In this document: piece by piece, positions 35,425 through 45,900 of the stretch | Layout: each line of letters begins with the position of its first letter | Numbering within the stretch: the first letter of the stretch is position 1 | DNA from: Actinokineospora sp. NBRC 105648 | GTDB taxonomy: Bacteria > Actinomycetota > Actinomycetes > Mycobacteriales > Pseudonocardiaceae | Length of the DNA stretch: 61,138 nucleotides | Direction of reading: 5' to 3' | Assembly (NCBI RefSeq): GCF_030269645.1 | Contig: NZ_BSTR01000047.1 | Coordinates: 1-61,138, forward strand | Notes under the pieces: model-generated | What the model was told of the DNA's origin: nothing | The model's input: only the letters and a program-made list of their open reading frames with translations | Database searches by the model: none | Made by a program: the position numbers and the translations under genes

Positions 35425-37184
35425 TCGCGGTCTTCGCCGTCGCCCCGGTTGTCCTGATCACCCTGCTGGTCGGCCTGCGCGGTGTCGCCGCCATGCGCAC
35501 CACCTCGGACTTCCTGGTCGCCTCCCGGCGCGTCTCGCCGCTGCTCAACTCCGCGGCCGTCTCCGGCGAGTACCTCTCTGCGGCGTCCTTCCTCGGGGTC
35601 GCGGGTCTGGTGGTCAAGGACGGCATCGGCGGCCTCTGGTACCCGGTCGGCTTCACCGCGGGGTACGTCGCCATGCTCGTGCTCGTCGCCGCCCCCATGC
35701 GCCGCTCCGGCGCGGTCACCGTGCCCGACTTCGCCGAGGCGCGGCTGGCCTCCACCGCCCTGCGCAAGCTCGCCGCCGTCACCGTCCTGGTGATCGCGGG
35801 CCTCTACCTGGTGCCCCAGTTCCGCACCGCGGGCTTGGTGCTGAGCGTGGTGAGCGGCAGCCCGTACTGGGTGGGAGTGGTGATCGCGGCCGTGGTGGTC
35901 AGCGTGACGCTGGCGGTCGGCGGGATGCGCGCGGCGACCTACGTGCAGGCGTTCCAGTTCTGCTTCAAGCTGCTGCTGTTCATCGTCCCGGCGATCTGGC
36001 TGCTCGTCCAGGCCGGGCCGCAGGTGCGGCACGAGGCCGTGCACCCGGTGGAGTTCACCCACTTCGCGCACGACACACCGGTCGACTTCGGTCTCGAGGT
36101 CACCCTCGAGCTGGACCAGACGACCACCGTCCGGGCCCCCGACGGCACGCCGATCACGTTGCCCGCCGGGGAGTTCCGGGTCGCCGAGGGCACCACACTG
36201 GTCTTCCCCGCGGGCACCGAGGTCCCCGGCGTGCGCGGCGGCACCGCCCCCGGCGGTCCCGGCTGGCAGCGGCCGCTGCTCGACCTGCAGGACGCGGGCC
36301 ACCCGCTGCTGGGCACCTGGGCGGTCCTGATGGCCACCATGCTCGGCACCATGGGCCTGCCGCACGTGCTGATGCGCTTCCACACCAGCCCCGACGGTCG
36401 CGCCGCGCGCCGCACCGCGGCGATCACCGTCGGTCTGCTCGGTGTCTTCTACCTGTTCCCCGGGGTCTACGGCACCCTCGCCAAGGTCCTCGTCCCGCAG
36501 CTCTACCTCTCCGGCGCCACCGACACGGCCGTAGTCGCCCTTCCGTCCCAAGTGGACAGCGGGATGCCCGGCACGGTGTTCACCATCCTGCTCACCGCGG
36601 GCGCGTTCGCCGCGTTCCTGGCCACCTCGCTGGGCCTGCTGCTGGTGGTCGCGGGCGCCATCTCGCACGACCTGCTGCCCGGCGGCGTCGCCCGCCTGCG
36701 CTATACCGTGGTCGGCGCCGCGGCCGTGGTCGTGCTGCTCGCCCTGCCCTCGGCCCGGTTGGACGCGGGCGTCCTGGTCACCTGGGGCTTCACCGTGGCC
36801 GCCTCCACCTTCTGCCCGCTGCTGGTGCTGGGCATCTGGTGGTCCCGGCTCACCGCCGCGGGCGCGATCGCGGGTGTGGCCGCCGGCCTGCTCGCCTGCG
36901 CGGGGGCGATCGTGGCGACGCTGTTCGGCCCGCCGGTCGCGGGCTGGCCCGCCATCATGATCGCCCAGCCCGCGCCGTGGACGGTGCCGCTGGCCTTCGG
37001 CACCATGGTGGTGGTCTCGCTGGCCGGGCGGCCGCCCGCCTGGGCCCCGGCCGCGATGCTGCGCCTGCACCTGCGGGAACGCCTCGACCCCGGGCCGGTG
37101 CGCGGACGTGACCTGGGCCACTCGTCCTGGTCGGCCCGCCGCTCGTCGGCCGTTCGTCGCAGCACCCGTCGTTTGGGCCGTTGA
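35421..37184 (+). CDS. Sodium:solute symporter 1 (SSS family, acetate/monocarboxylate type)
   Basis: A 587-residue transporter with about 13 membrane segments. The family core is clear: FLVASRRVSPLLNSAAVSGEYLS near the start, GTMGLPHVLMRFHTSP in the middle. A soluble insert of about 85 residues (about 195-285, rich in Val/Thr/Asp; VDFGLEVTLELDQ) sits between two helices and is absent from symporter 2. GTG 35421 overlaps the upstream small gene. Likely carries acetate, pyruvate or another small acid with sodium or protons; not provable from sequence. The C-terminus is basic (SARRSSAVRRSTRR). Confidence 0.88.
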   Translation: MIAVFAVAPVVLITLLVGLRGVAAMRTTSDFLVASRRVSPLLNSAAVSGEYLSAASFLGVAGLVVKDGIGGLWYPVGFTAGYVAMLVLVAAPMRRSGAVTVPDFAEARLASTALRKLAAVTVLVIAGLYLVPQFRTAGLVLSVVSGSPYWVGVVIAAVVVSVTLAVGGMRAATYVQAFQFCFKLLLFIVPAIWLLVQAGPQVRHEAVHPVEFTHFAHDTPVDFGLEVTLELDQTTTVRAPDGTPITLPAGEFRVAEGTTLVFPAGTEVPGVRGGTAPGGPGWQRPLLDLQDAGHPLLGTWAVLMATMLGTMGLPHVLMRFHTSPDGRAARRTAAITVGLLGVFYLFPGVYGTLAKVLVPQLYLSGATDTAVVALPSQVDSGMPGTVFTILLTAGAFAAFLATSLGLLLVVAGAISHDLLPGGVARLRYTVVGAAAVVVLLALPSARLDAGVLVTWGFTVAASTFCPLLVLGIWWSRLTAAGAIAGVAAGLLACAGAIVATLFGPPVAGWPAIMIAQPAPWTVPLAFGTMVVVSLAGRPPAWAPAAMLRLHLRERLDPGPVRGRDLGHSSWSARRSSAVRRSTRRLGR

Positions 37185-37247
37185 CACCTCAACGTCACCG
37201 GCGGTCTCCCTACCGTGGCGCGGACCACACTCGTGCAGGAGGCGCCG

Positions 37248-37610
37248 ATGAGTACCCCTGACCCCGCCCCGACCCGGCCCCCGGACCCGGACTGGGTGGA
37301 GATCCACGACAGCGCCGAGTTCGTCGAGCTGCGCAGGCGGCTGCGCCGGTTCGTCTTCCCGATGACCGCCCTGTTCCTGGTCTGGTACCTGGTCTACGTC
37401 CTGCTGGCCGACTACGCGCACGCGTTCATGGCCACCAAGCTGGTCGGCGACATCAACGTCGGGCTGGTGCTGGGCCTGCTGCAGTTCGTGTCCACCTTCG
37501 TGATCACCGGGCTGTACGTGCGCTACGCCGACCGCAGGCTCGACCCGCTGGCCACCCGCATCCGCGAGGGCATCGAGGACCCGGACAACACCAGTGGAGG
37601 TGCGCGGTGA
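37248..37610 (+). CDS. DUF485 membrane protein
   Basis: A 120-residue protein with the DUF485 signature: ELRRRLRRFVFPMTALFLVW, then YAHAFMATKLVGDINVGLVL, two membrane helices. Family members sit before ActP/MctC-type symporters (YjcH is the Escherichia coli example) and are thought to be accessory subunits. ATG 37248 follows GCAGGAGG. Its stop overlaps symporter 2 by four bases. Confidence 0.92.
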   Translation: MSTPDPAPTRPPDPDWVEIHDSAEFVELRRRLRRFVFPMTALFLVWYLVYVLLADYAHAFMATKLVGDINVGLVLGLLQFVSTFVITGLYVRYADRRLDPLATRIREGIEDPDNTSGGAR

Positions 37611-39247
37611 GCGCAGTGGCGGTGAGTGCGGTGGCGGCGGGCGTGACGGGCAACAACCCGGCGCTCAACATCGGCATCTTCGCGGCGTTCGTCGCGTTCA
37701 CCCTGGTGATCGTGTTCCGGGCGAGCCGCAACACCAAGACCGCGGCTGACTACTACGCCGCGGGCCGCAGCTTCACCGGCCCGCAGAACGGCATCGCGAT
37801 CTCCGGGGACTACCTGTCCGCGGCCTCGTTCCTGGGCATCGCGGGCGCCATCGCGCTCAACGGCTACGACGGCTTCCTCTACTCCATCGGCTTCCTGGTG
37901 GCCTGGCTGGTGGCGCTGCTGCTGGTCGCCGAGCTGCTGCGCAACACCGGCAAGTACACGATGGGCGACGTGCTGGCGTTCCGGATGCGCCAGCGCCCGG
38001 TCCGCGCGGCGGCGGCCACCTCGACGATGGTGGTCTCGTTCTTCTACCTGCTGGCCCAGATGGCGGGCGCGGGCGGGCTGGTCGCGCTGCTGCTGGGCAT
38101 CTCCAGCAAGACCGGCCAGTCCGTGGTGATCGCCGTGGTCGGCGTCATCATGATCGTCTACGTGCTGGTCGGCGGCATGAAGGGCACCACCTGGGTGCAG
38201 ATCATCAAGGCCGCGCTGCTGATCACCGGCGCGCTGGCGATGACCATCTGGGTGCTGGCCAAGTTCGGCTTCAACCTCTCCAGCCTGCTCGGCGGCGCGG
38301 TGGACGCGGGCGGCAAGACCGGTGAGGCGCTGCTGAGCCCGGGCAAGCAGTACGGTGCGACCGGCACCAGCAAGCTCGACTTCCTCTCCCTGGGCCTGGC
38401 CCTGGTGCTGGGCACCGCGGGCCTGCCGCACATCCTGATGCGCTTCTACACCGTGCCCACCGCGAAGGAGGCCCGCCGCTCGGTAGTCTGGGCCATCGGG
38501 CTGATCGGGATCTTCTACCTGTTCACCCTGGTGCTCGGCTACGGCGCGGGCGCCATCGTCGGCCCGGACGCCATCCGCAACGCCCCCGGCAAGGCCAACT
38601 CGGCGGCGCCGCTGCTGGCCCAGGCGCTCGGCGGGCCGGTCCTGCTCGGCGTGATCGCCGCGGTCGCGTTCGCCACGATCCTGGCGGTGGTGGCCGGGTT
38701 GACCATCACCGCCTCGGCCTCGTTCGCGCACGACATCTACGCCAACGTGATCAAGAAGGACAAGCTGGAGGACAAGAACGCCGAGGTCCGGGTCGCCCGG
38801 ATCACCGCGGTGGTGATCGGCGTCGTGGCGATCGTCGGCGGGATCGTGGCCAACGGGCAGAACGTGGCGTTCCTGGTGGCGCTGGCGTTCGCGGTGGCCG
38901 CCTCGGCGAACCTGCCGACCATCCTCTACTCGCTGTTCTGGAAGCGCTTCAACACCTCCGGCGCGCTCTGGAGCACCTACGGCGGCCTCGCGGCGAGCAT
39001 CATCCTGATCGTCTTCTCGCCCGCGGTGTCCGGCAAGCCCTCGACCGCGGCCACCCCGTCGATGGTCACCGGCGTGGACTTCCACTGGTTCCCGCTGGAG
39101 AACCCGGGCATCGTGTCCATCCCGCTGGCCTTCCTGCTGGGCTGGCTGGGCACGGTCCTGTCCAAGGAGCGGCGCGACGACAAGTACGCCGAGATGGAGG
39201 TCCGCGCCCTGACCGGCGCGGGCGCGGAGAAGGCCACCCCGCACTAG
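37607..39247 (+). CDS. Sodium:solute symporter 2 (cation/acetate symporter type)
   Basis: A 546-residue transporter of the ActP/MctC branch of the SSS family, about 13 membrane helices. Key stretches: DYYAAGRSFTGPQNGIAISG, LSAASFLGIAGAIALNGYDG, GTAGLPHILMRFYTVPTAKE. It should import acetate and related monocarboxylates. GTG 37607 overlaps the DUF485 gene. It is the last of five coupled or nearly coupled genes behind the LytS/LytTR pair. It ends ten bases before a convergent gene without a visible terminator. Confidence 0.92.
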   Translation: MSAVAVSAVAAGVTGNNPALNIGIFAAFVAFTLVIVFRASRNTKTAADYYAAGRSFTGPQNGIAISGDYLSAASFLGIAGAIALNGYDGFLYSIGFLVAWLVALLLVAELLRNTGKYTMGDVLAFRMRQRPVRAAAATSTMVVSFFYLLAQMAGAGGLVALLLGISSKTGQSVVIAVVGVIMIVYVLVGGMKGTTWVQIIKAALLITGALAMTIWVLAKFGFNLSSLLGGAVDAGGKTGEALLSPGKQYGATGTSKLDFLSLGLALVLGTAGLPHILMRFYTVPTAKEARRSVVWAIGLIGIFYLFTLVLGYGAGAIVGPDAIRNAPGKANSAAPLLAQALGGPVLLGVIAAVAFATILAVVAGLTITASASFAHDIYANVIKKDKLEDKNAEVRVARITAVVIGVVAIVGGIVANGQNVAFLVALAFAVAASANLPTILYSLFWKRFNTSGALWSTYGGLAASIILIVFSPAVSGKPSTAATPSMVTGVDFHWFPLENPGIVSIPLAFLLGWLGTVLSKERRDDKYAEMEVRALTGAGAEKATPH

Positions 39248-39257
39248 GACCGGCGGC

Positions 39258-39905
39258 TCACGCGGTGCTGGGGGTCCGGTGGCGGCGCCGGACCAGCAGC
39301 ACCGCGGCCAGCACGCAGCCGAGCAGCACGGCGCCGCCCGCGCCGTACCACCCGACGAGGTGGTTCGCCGCGGGCGGCGCCGCTCCAACCGCCGCGGCCG
39401 CACCCGCGGGCAGTTGGTCGGAGTGCGCCGCGCAGACGATCGGGGGATCGTCCGCCGAACGGGCCGCGCAGGCGACGGTGGCCAGTCGGAGCAGCTCGGG
39501 CGGGGTGCCCGCCACGGTCATCGTCGAGTGCAGCACGGCCTCGGCACCCGCCTTCAGGTCGATGTCCCAGGCCACACCGCCCGCTTCCGCCGCGCCCGCC
39601 GAGTCCGCCGACCCGAACGTCAGACCGGTCGGCGCGCTCTGGGTCACCCGCAACGCGGTCAGGTCGGTGGTGCCGAGGTTGTGCACCGTGACGGCGTAGA
39701 CGAGGGTGTCGCCCACCGTGGCGCTGGTGCGGCCGTTGTCGATCGCGATGCGCAACTGCGCCGCCGCTGCCGGGTTGGCCACCGTCGGGTTGGTCACCGT
39801 TGGGTTGGTCGCCGTCGGGGCGCCCGCCGCGGCGGGCGAAGCGGTCAGCGGCACGGCGCCGAGGCCGCCCACGAGCATGTGGGCCAACCGGGTCACGGGT
39901 TTCAT
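39258..39905 (-). CDS. Membrane-anchored single DUF11-like protein of the surface locus
   Basis: A 215-residue surface protein: signal peptide (MLVGGLGAVPLTASPAAA), a short Asn/Pro/Thr repeat (NPTVTNPTVANP), one DUF11-like beta-sandwich (about 45-155; TVGDTLVYAVTVHNLGTTDL, DIDLKAGAEAVLHSTMTVAG), then a C-terminal membrane helix and basic tail (LLVRRRHRTPS). ATG 39905, after GAAGGAG, is 25 bases behind the stop of the giant protein, so it is the last gene of that operon. It takes the place held by a small wall- or membrane-anchored protein in Firmicutes WxL loci. It could tether the assembly to the membrane. Confidence 0.8.
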   Translation of the reverse strand: MKPVTRLAHMLVGGLGAVPLTASPAAAGAPTATNPTVTNPTVANPAAAAQLRIAIDNGRTSATVGDTLVYAVTVHNLGTTDLTALRVTQSAPTGLTFGSADSAGAAEAGGVAWDIDLKAGAEAVLHSTMTVAGTPPELLRLATVACAARSADDPPIVCAAHSDQLPAGAAAAVGAAPPAANHLVGWYGAGGAVLLGCVLAAVLLVRRRHRTPSTA

Positions 39906-39930
39906 GGCTCTCCTTCGGCGGATCACCGCA

Positions 39931-42900
39931 CTACAGCGCGCCCGCGATGTACTCCAGCGTCACCGAGTACGTGTCCGACTCGATGAACGGGATCTGGATC
40001 CGGTAGTCGTTGCTGACCGCGTCGCCCTGGGGCCCGGACGGCGTGCCCTGCTGGTGCACCACCAGCGGGGTGTCCGCGGACAGCCCGCGGAACTCCCCGG
40101 CCCCGTTCTCCCGGACACCCAGCAGCCCCACCGGGATGCTCGCGGTGTTGCCCGGCGTGGCCGGTGCCAGGACGGCACCGGTGGCCCGCACGGTCACCGC
40201 GTACCCGCTCGAGCTGTTGGTGGTGACCGTCATGGTGACGACACCGTCCGCGCTGACCGTGCTGCCGGGCAGGCCGGTCAGGGTGAACGAGGGCGTCAGG
40301 CCGCTCAGCGTGAGCGTCCGGGCGGCGAGCCCGGTGCTGGTGGTACACCGGGGGTCCGTGCTGTCCGCGGCGCACGAGCCGCCGACCGAGAGCGAGCGCA
40401 CGCGGTTGTCCAGGCTGCCGTCCCCGGTCCCGCCGAGGGCGGCGGTGACCGAGTAGCGGATCACCACGGTCGCCCCGACCGGCAGCGCGCCGGTCCACCC
40501 GAGCTCTTCGTCCACATAGGACACGGTGCCGGTCGTCGCGGTCGCGTCGCCGTTGTACGCGGCGTCGTCGAGGACGCCGGTCAACGAGTCCACCAGCGCC
40601 GCGGCCGGGTAGTCGGCCGCGCCGGTGTTGGTCGCCGTCACGGTGTAGCCCAGGGTGCCGCCCGCGACCACCTGGCTCGCGTCCGCTGTCTTGGCGATGT
40701 CCAGCCCCGGCACCAGGACCGCCACCACCGCGCCGCAGCGCGGGTCGGCACCGGTGGCGCAGTTGCCGCCCTGGGTCGCCGAGGTCACGGTGTTCGCCAG
40801 GCTGCGGTCCCCGCCCGCGGGGAAGCGGACCGCGGCGCTGTAGGTGATGACCGCGGTCTCCCCGACGGCCAGCGCGCCGGACCAGGTCAGCGTGCCGTCG
40901 GCGTACTCGACGGTCCCGGTGCCCGCCGTGGCGTCGCCGCCGTAGTCGGCGTCGTCGAGGACGTCGACCAGCGGGTCGGTGAAGCTCGCCGGGAGGTAGT
41001 CGGTCTCCCCGCTGTTCAGCAGGGTCACGGTGTAGGTGACGGTGCCGCCCGCGATCACCACCGCGGTGTCCGCCGCCTTGGTCAGCAGCAGCGCGGGCAC
41101 CAGCACCCGGACCTGGGCGACGCAGGCGGGCGAGGCGCTCTCCGGGGGGCACGTGCTGCCCGGTGAGGTCGAGGCGACCCGGTTGTCCATCTGCTTGTCC
41201 CCGGTGTCCGGGTCGTGCACGGTGATCGAGTAGGTGATGACCGCGCTCGCCGCCACCGGCAGGTCGCCGGTCCAGGTCAGGGTCTGGTCCTCGTAGCCGA
41301 GGACACCGCTGGAGGCCTCGGCGTCACCGTTGTAGTCGGCGTCGGGTAGCACGGCGCTGAGCGCGTTCGTCACCACCGCGCCCAGGTAGGCGGTCTGGCC
41401 GGTGTTGGTGATGACGATCGTGTACTCGACGACCGCGCCCGGGGTCGTCACCGGGGCACCCGCCACGATGACCAAGGTCAAGGCGGGTACCAGCACGGTG
41501 ACCGCCGCGGTGCAGGCCGGGTTCCCGGACCCGACCGGACAGCTGCTGCCCTGCGCCTGCGACACCACGGTCGTGGACAGCGCCTTGTCCCCGGGGTCGG
41601 GATCGCGGACGGTCACCGCGAAGCCGATGGTGGCGGTGGCCCCGACGGCCAGGCTCCCGGTCCAGCCCAGCGCGGGCGCGGTGTAGGTCGGCACGCCGCT
41701 GGAGGCGGTGACCACCCCGTCGAACTCCGCGTCGTCGAGGATGTCGGTGAGCGCGGTGCTCACCGACGCCTCGGGATACGGGGTCTGCCCGGTGTTGGCG
41801 ATCGTGATCGTGAACGCGATCCGCTCACCGGGGGTCGCGGTGGCCGTGCCCGCCGTGATCGCCACCGACAGGCCCGGGATCAGCACGGCGACGGTGCTCG
41901 CGCACTGCGGTTGGGTCCCGCAGGTGCTGCCGGGCTCGGCGGAGCCGACTGAGGCGGCCAGCACCCGGTTGCCCAGGTCCGGGTCGGCGACGGTCACCGT
42001 GAACGTCGTGACCGCGGTGGCGCCGATGGCCAGGTCACCGGCCCAGGTGAGGCTCTGGCCGACCAGGGTGACCGTGCCCGCGGTGGCCACCGCGTCACCG
42101 TTGTAGGCCGCGTCGTCGAGGATTCCGGCGAGCGGGGTTGTGACGCTCGCGGTCAGGTAGGCGGTCTGGCCCGCGTTGCGGACGGTGACCGTGTAGCCCA
42201 CCGTCCCGCCCGGCACCGTGCTGGTGCGGTCCGCGGTGATCGCGATGTCCAGTGCCGGGATCCGCACCATCACCTGGACGGCGCACCCGGGTGCCGGGGC
42301 GCCGGAGGGGCAACTGCTGCCCAGCTCGTCCGACCGCACCACGTTGACCATGTTCTTGTCGCCGAGGTCGGGGTCGTCCACCCGCACGCTGTAGCCGACG
42401 ACCACGCTCTGCCCGACCGCCAGGTCGCCGGTCCAGGTGAGTGTCTCGCCGTCGAGCACGACGGACCCGCTGGTCGCCGTGGCGTCGCCCGCGTAGGTGG
42501 CGTCCGGCAGGACACCGGCGAGCGAGTCGAGCACCGTCGCCGCGGTGTACGGCGTCTCGCCGGTGTCGCTGATGGTGATCGTGTAGCCGACTGTCCCGCC
42601 GGGCGTGCTCAGGGTGGTGTCCGCGGCCTTGACGATGGTGAGCGCGGGCATCAGCACGGCCACGCTGGTGGCGCACTCGGGGCCGGGGTCCGCGGTGGGG
42701 CAGTTGGTGGCGGGGGCGTCGCTGGTGACCAGCGAGGTCAGCACGCGGTCGCCCGGCGGCGGGTTGGCCACGGTCACCGAACCGGTGACGGCCACGCTCT
42801 CGCCGATGGCGAGGTCACCGGTCCAGACGACCCGGCCGGTGCCCACCTCGAGTCGCAGGCTGCCCGTGGTGGCCTGTGCGTCGCCGTTGTAGGTCGCGTC

Positions 42901-45900
42901 GTCCAGCGAGCCGACGAGGCTGTCGCTCACCACGGCCCCGAAGTAGGGCACCTGCCCGGTGTTGGTGAGGGTGACGGTGGTCCGCACGACCGAGGTCGGC
43001 TTGGCCGTCGCGACATCGGTCGCGTTGACGATGTGCATGCTCGCGACCGGGACCGAGGTGGCGCAGCGGGGATCGTTCCCCGCGGCCGGGCAGGTGCTGC
43101 CCGCGCTCGCCGAGGCTGCGGTCTGGTCGAGCCGGAAGTCCCCGGTGACCGGCTGGTCGACGACCACCGAGTAGCTGATCGTCACGGTCGACCCCGGGTA
43201 CAGGGTGCCGGTCCAGCTCAGCGCCGGGGCGCTGAACTGCACCGACCCGCTGCTCGCCGACGCGTCGCCCGCGTAGGTCGCGTCGTCGAGCACCCCGCTC
43301 AGCGCGATGGTGATGTCTGCGGCCGGGTAGACGGTCTGTCCGGTGTTCGTGGCGGTGACGGTGTAGCCGACGGTCGCGCCGGGCACGGTCGTCGAGGTGT
43401 CCGCCGCCGAGACCACGGTGAGCAGCGGGGTCAGCACCACGACGATGCTGCGGCAGGCGGTGTTGGGGCTCGCGGTCGGGCAGGTGCTCCCGGCCACGTC
43501 GGAGCTGACCGCGTTGAGCATGGTCTTGTCGCCGGTGCCCGGGTCGCGCGCGGTGGTCGTGTAGGTGATCGTCGCGGTCGCCCCGGCGGCGAGGTCGCCC
43601 GTCCAGGTCAGGACCGGGCTGCTGAAGGCCAGCGTGCCCGAGGTCGCGATCGCGTTCCCGTCGTAGGCGGCGTCGTCCAGCAGACCCGCGAACGTGTCGG
43701 AGACGGTGGCCCCGGTGTAGGCGGCCTCGCCGGTGTTGTGGATGGTCACCGTGAAGCCCACGGTGCCGCCGGGGAGGGTGTACGGGGTGTTCGAGGTCTT
43801 GGCGATGGTCAACTCGGGCAGCTGCACGACGAGCCCCGAGACGCAGCGCGGGTCGGTGCCGCCCGCCGGGCAGTTGTTGCCCAGCGCGCTCGAGACCAGC
43901 GTGCCGGTGAGGAACCGGTCGCCGAGGTCGGGGTTCTGCACTGTCACGGTGCCGGAAATGGTGATCACGCCGCCCACCGGGACGTCGCCGGTCCAGGTGA
44001 TCGCGGTCGAGCTGAGCACCAGGGTCCCCGAGGACGCGGTCTGGTCGCCGACCGGGATCGCGTCGTCCACGACGCCCGCGGACGGGCTGGAGACGGTGAT
44101 CCCGGTGTAGGGCAGCGCCCCGGTGTTGGTGAACGTCGCGGTCAGCCGCACCACGGAGCCGGGGGTGGTGGTGGCCTCGGTGAAGTGCTGCTCCAGCACG
44201 AGTCCGGCGACCGGCACCGGGGCGGTGCAGCGCGGGTCGCCGCTCCCGGGCGCGCAGTTGTCGCTCTCGGGCAGCGACGTCGAGCTGACCGCGCCGTCGA
44301 GGACCTGGTCGCCGGTGGTCGTGGCGTGCACGGTCACCGAGTAGGTCACGGTGACCGTGCTCAGCGCGGCCACGGTGCCGGTCCAGATAAGGTTCGTGCC
44401 GCTCAGGCCGATGGTGCCGCTGCTGGCCAGCGCGTCGCCGTTGTAGTCGGCGTCGTCGAGGACGCCGCCCAGCGGGTCGGTGTAGGCCACCCCGGTCAGC
44501 GCGGCCTCGGTCGAGTTCGCGACCGTCACGGTGTAGGCGACCACGCCACCGGCCACCGTCGCGGCGACACCCGCCGTCTTGGTGAACGTCAGGCTCACCG
44601 CGTTGATGACCGCGACGGTCGCCGTGCACCGCGGGTCAGTGCTCCCGCTCGCGCAGTTGGCCCCGGCGCTCGTCGAGGTGACCGTGTTGACCATGGTGCG
44701 GTCGCCAGAGGCCGGGGTGTTGATCGTCGCGGTGTAGCTGACCGTCGCCGACGCCCCGGGGGCCAGGGAACCGGACCAGGTCAGCACGCCGTCGGTGTAG
44801 CCGACGGTGCCGCTGCTGGCGGTGGTGTCGTCCGGGTCGTAGACCGCGTCGTCCAGGACGTCGGTCAACGGATCGGTGAACGTCGCCGCGGTCTGCGGGG
44901 TCTGCCCGGAGTTGCGCGTCACGACCGTGTAGGTGACCTCCGTGCCCAGCGTGGCGTTGGCCAGGTCGGCGGTCTTCTCGATGGTGAGCCCAGGGGTCAG
45001 CACGGCCACGGTGCTGTGGCAGGCGGGTACCGGTGACGCGGGCGCGCAGGTGCTGCCGACCGTGGTGGAGCTGACCGGGTTGACCATCGTCTTGTCGCCG
45101 CCGCCCGCCACGTGCGCGGTGACCGAGTAGGTGATCGTGGCGGTCGCCCCCACGGCCAGGTCGCCGGTCCAGGACAGCGTCGGCGAGCTGAACGAGACCA
45201 CTCCGGTCGAGGCGGCCGCGTCGCCGTTGTAGTTCGCGTCGTCGAGTACCCCGACCAGCGTGTCGCTGATGGTGGCCCCGGTGTACGGGGTCTCACCCGT
45301 GTTGTGCGCGGTGATCGTGTAGCCGACCGTGCCACCGGGCCCGGTGTAGGTCGTGTTCGCGGTCTTGGCCACGGTCAGGGCAGGCACCACGACGGTGACC
45401 AGGGACGTGCAGCGGGGATCGGTGCCGCCCGCCGGGCAGTTGTTCCCCGGCGCGGCAGACTCGATGGTGGCGATTAGGATCCGGTCGCCCAGGTCCGGGT
45501 TCTGGATCAGCAGGGTGGCCGCCAGGTCCACCACGCCGCCGACCGGGATCGAGCCGGTCCAGGTGATGCCGGAGGCGCTCAGCAGCAGCGTGCCCGAGCT
45601 CGCGGTCTGGTTGCCGCCGGGCAGCGCGTCGTCCACGGTGTCCGGGGCGAGGAAGGCCACCGCGATGTCGACGTAGGGCACCTGCCCGGTGTTGGTGAAG
45701 GTCGCCAGGTACTGCACCATGCCGCCCGGGGTGATGGTCGGCGCGATGTAGCCGTAGGTCAGGACCAACCGCGCGACCGGCACCGTGACCGCGCAGCGGG
45801 GATCCGTGCCGCCCGGGGCGCAGTTGGCGCCCGAGGTGCTCGAGGCGCTGGTGACGGTCACCAGGTTGTCGCCGCCGGTGGCGGTGTGCACGGTGACCGC

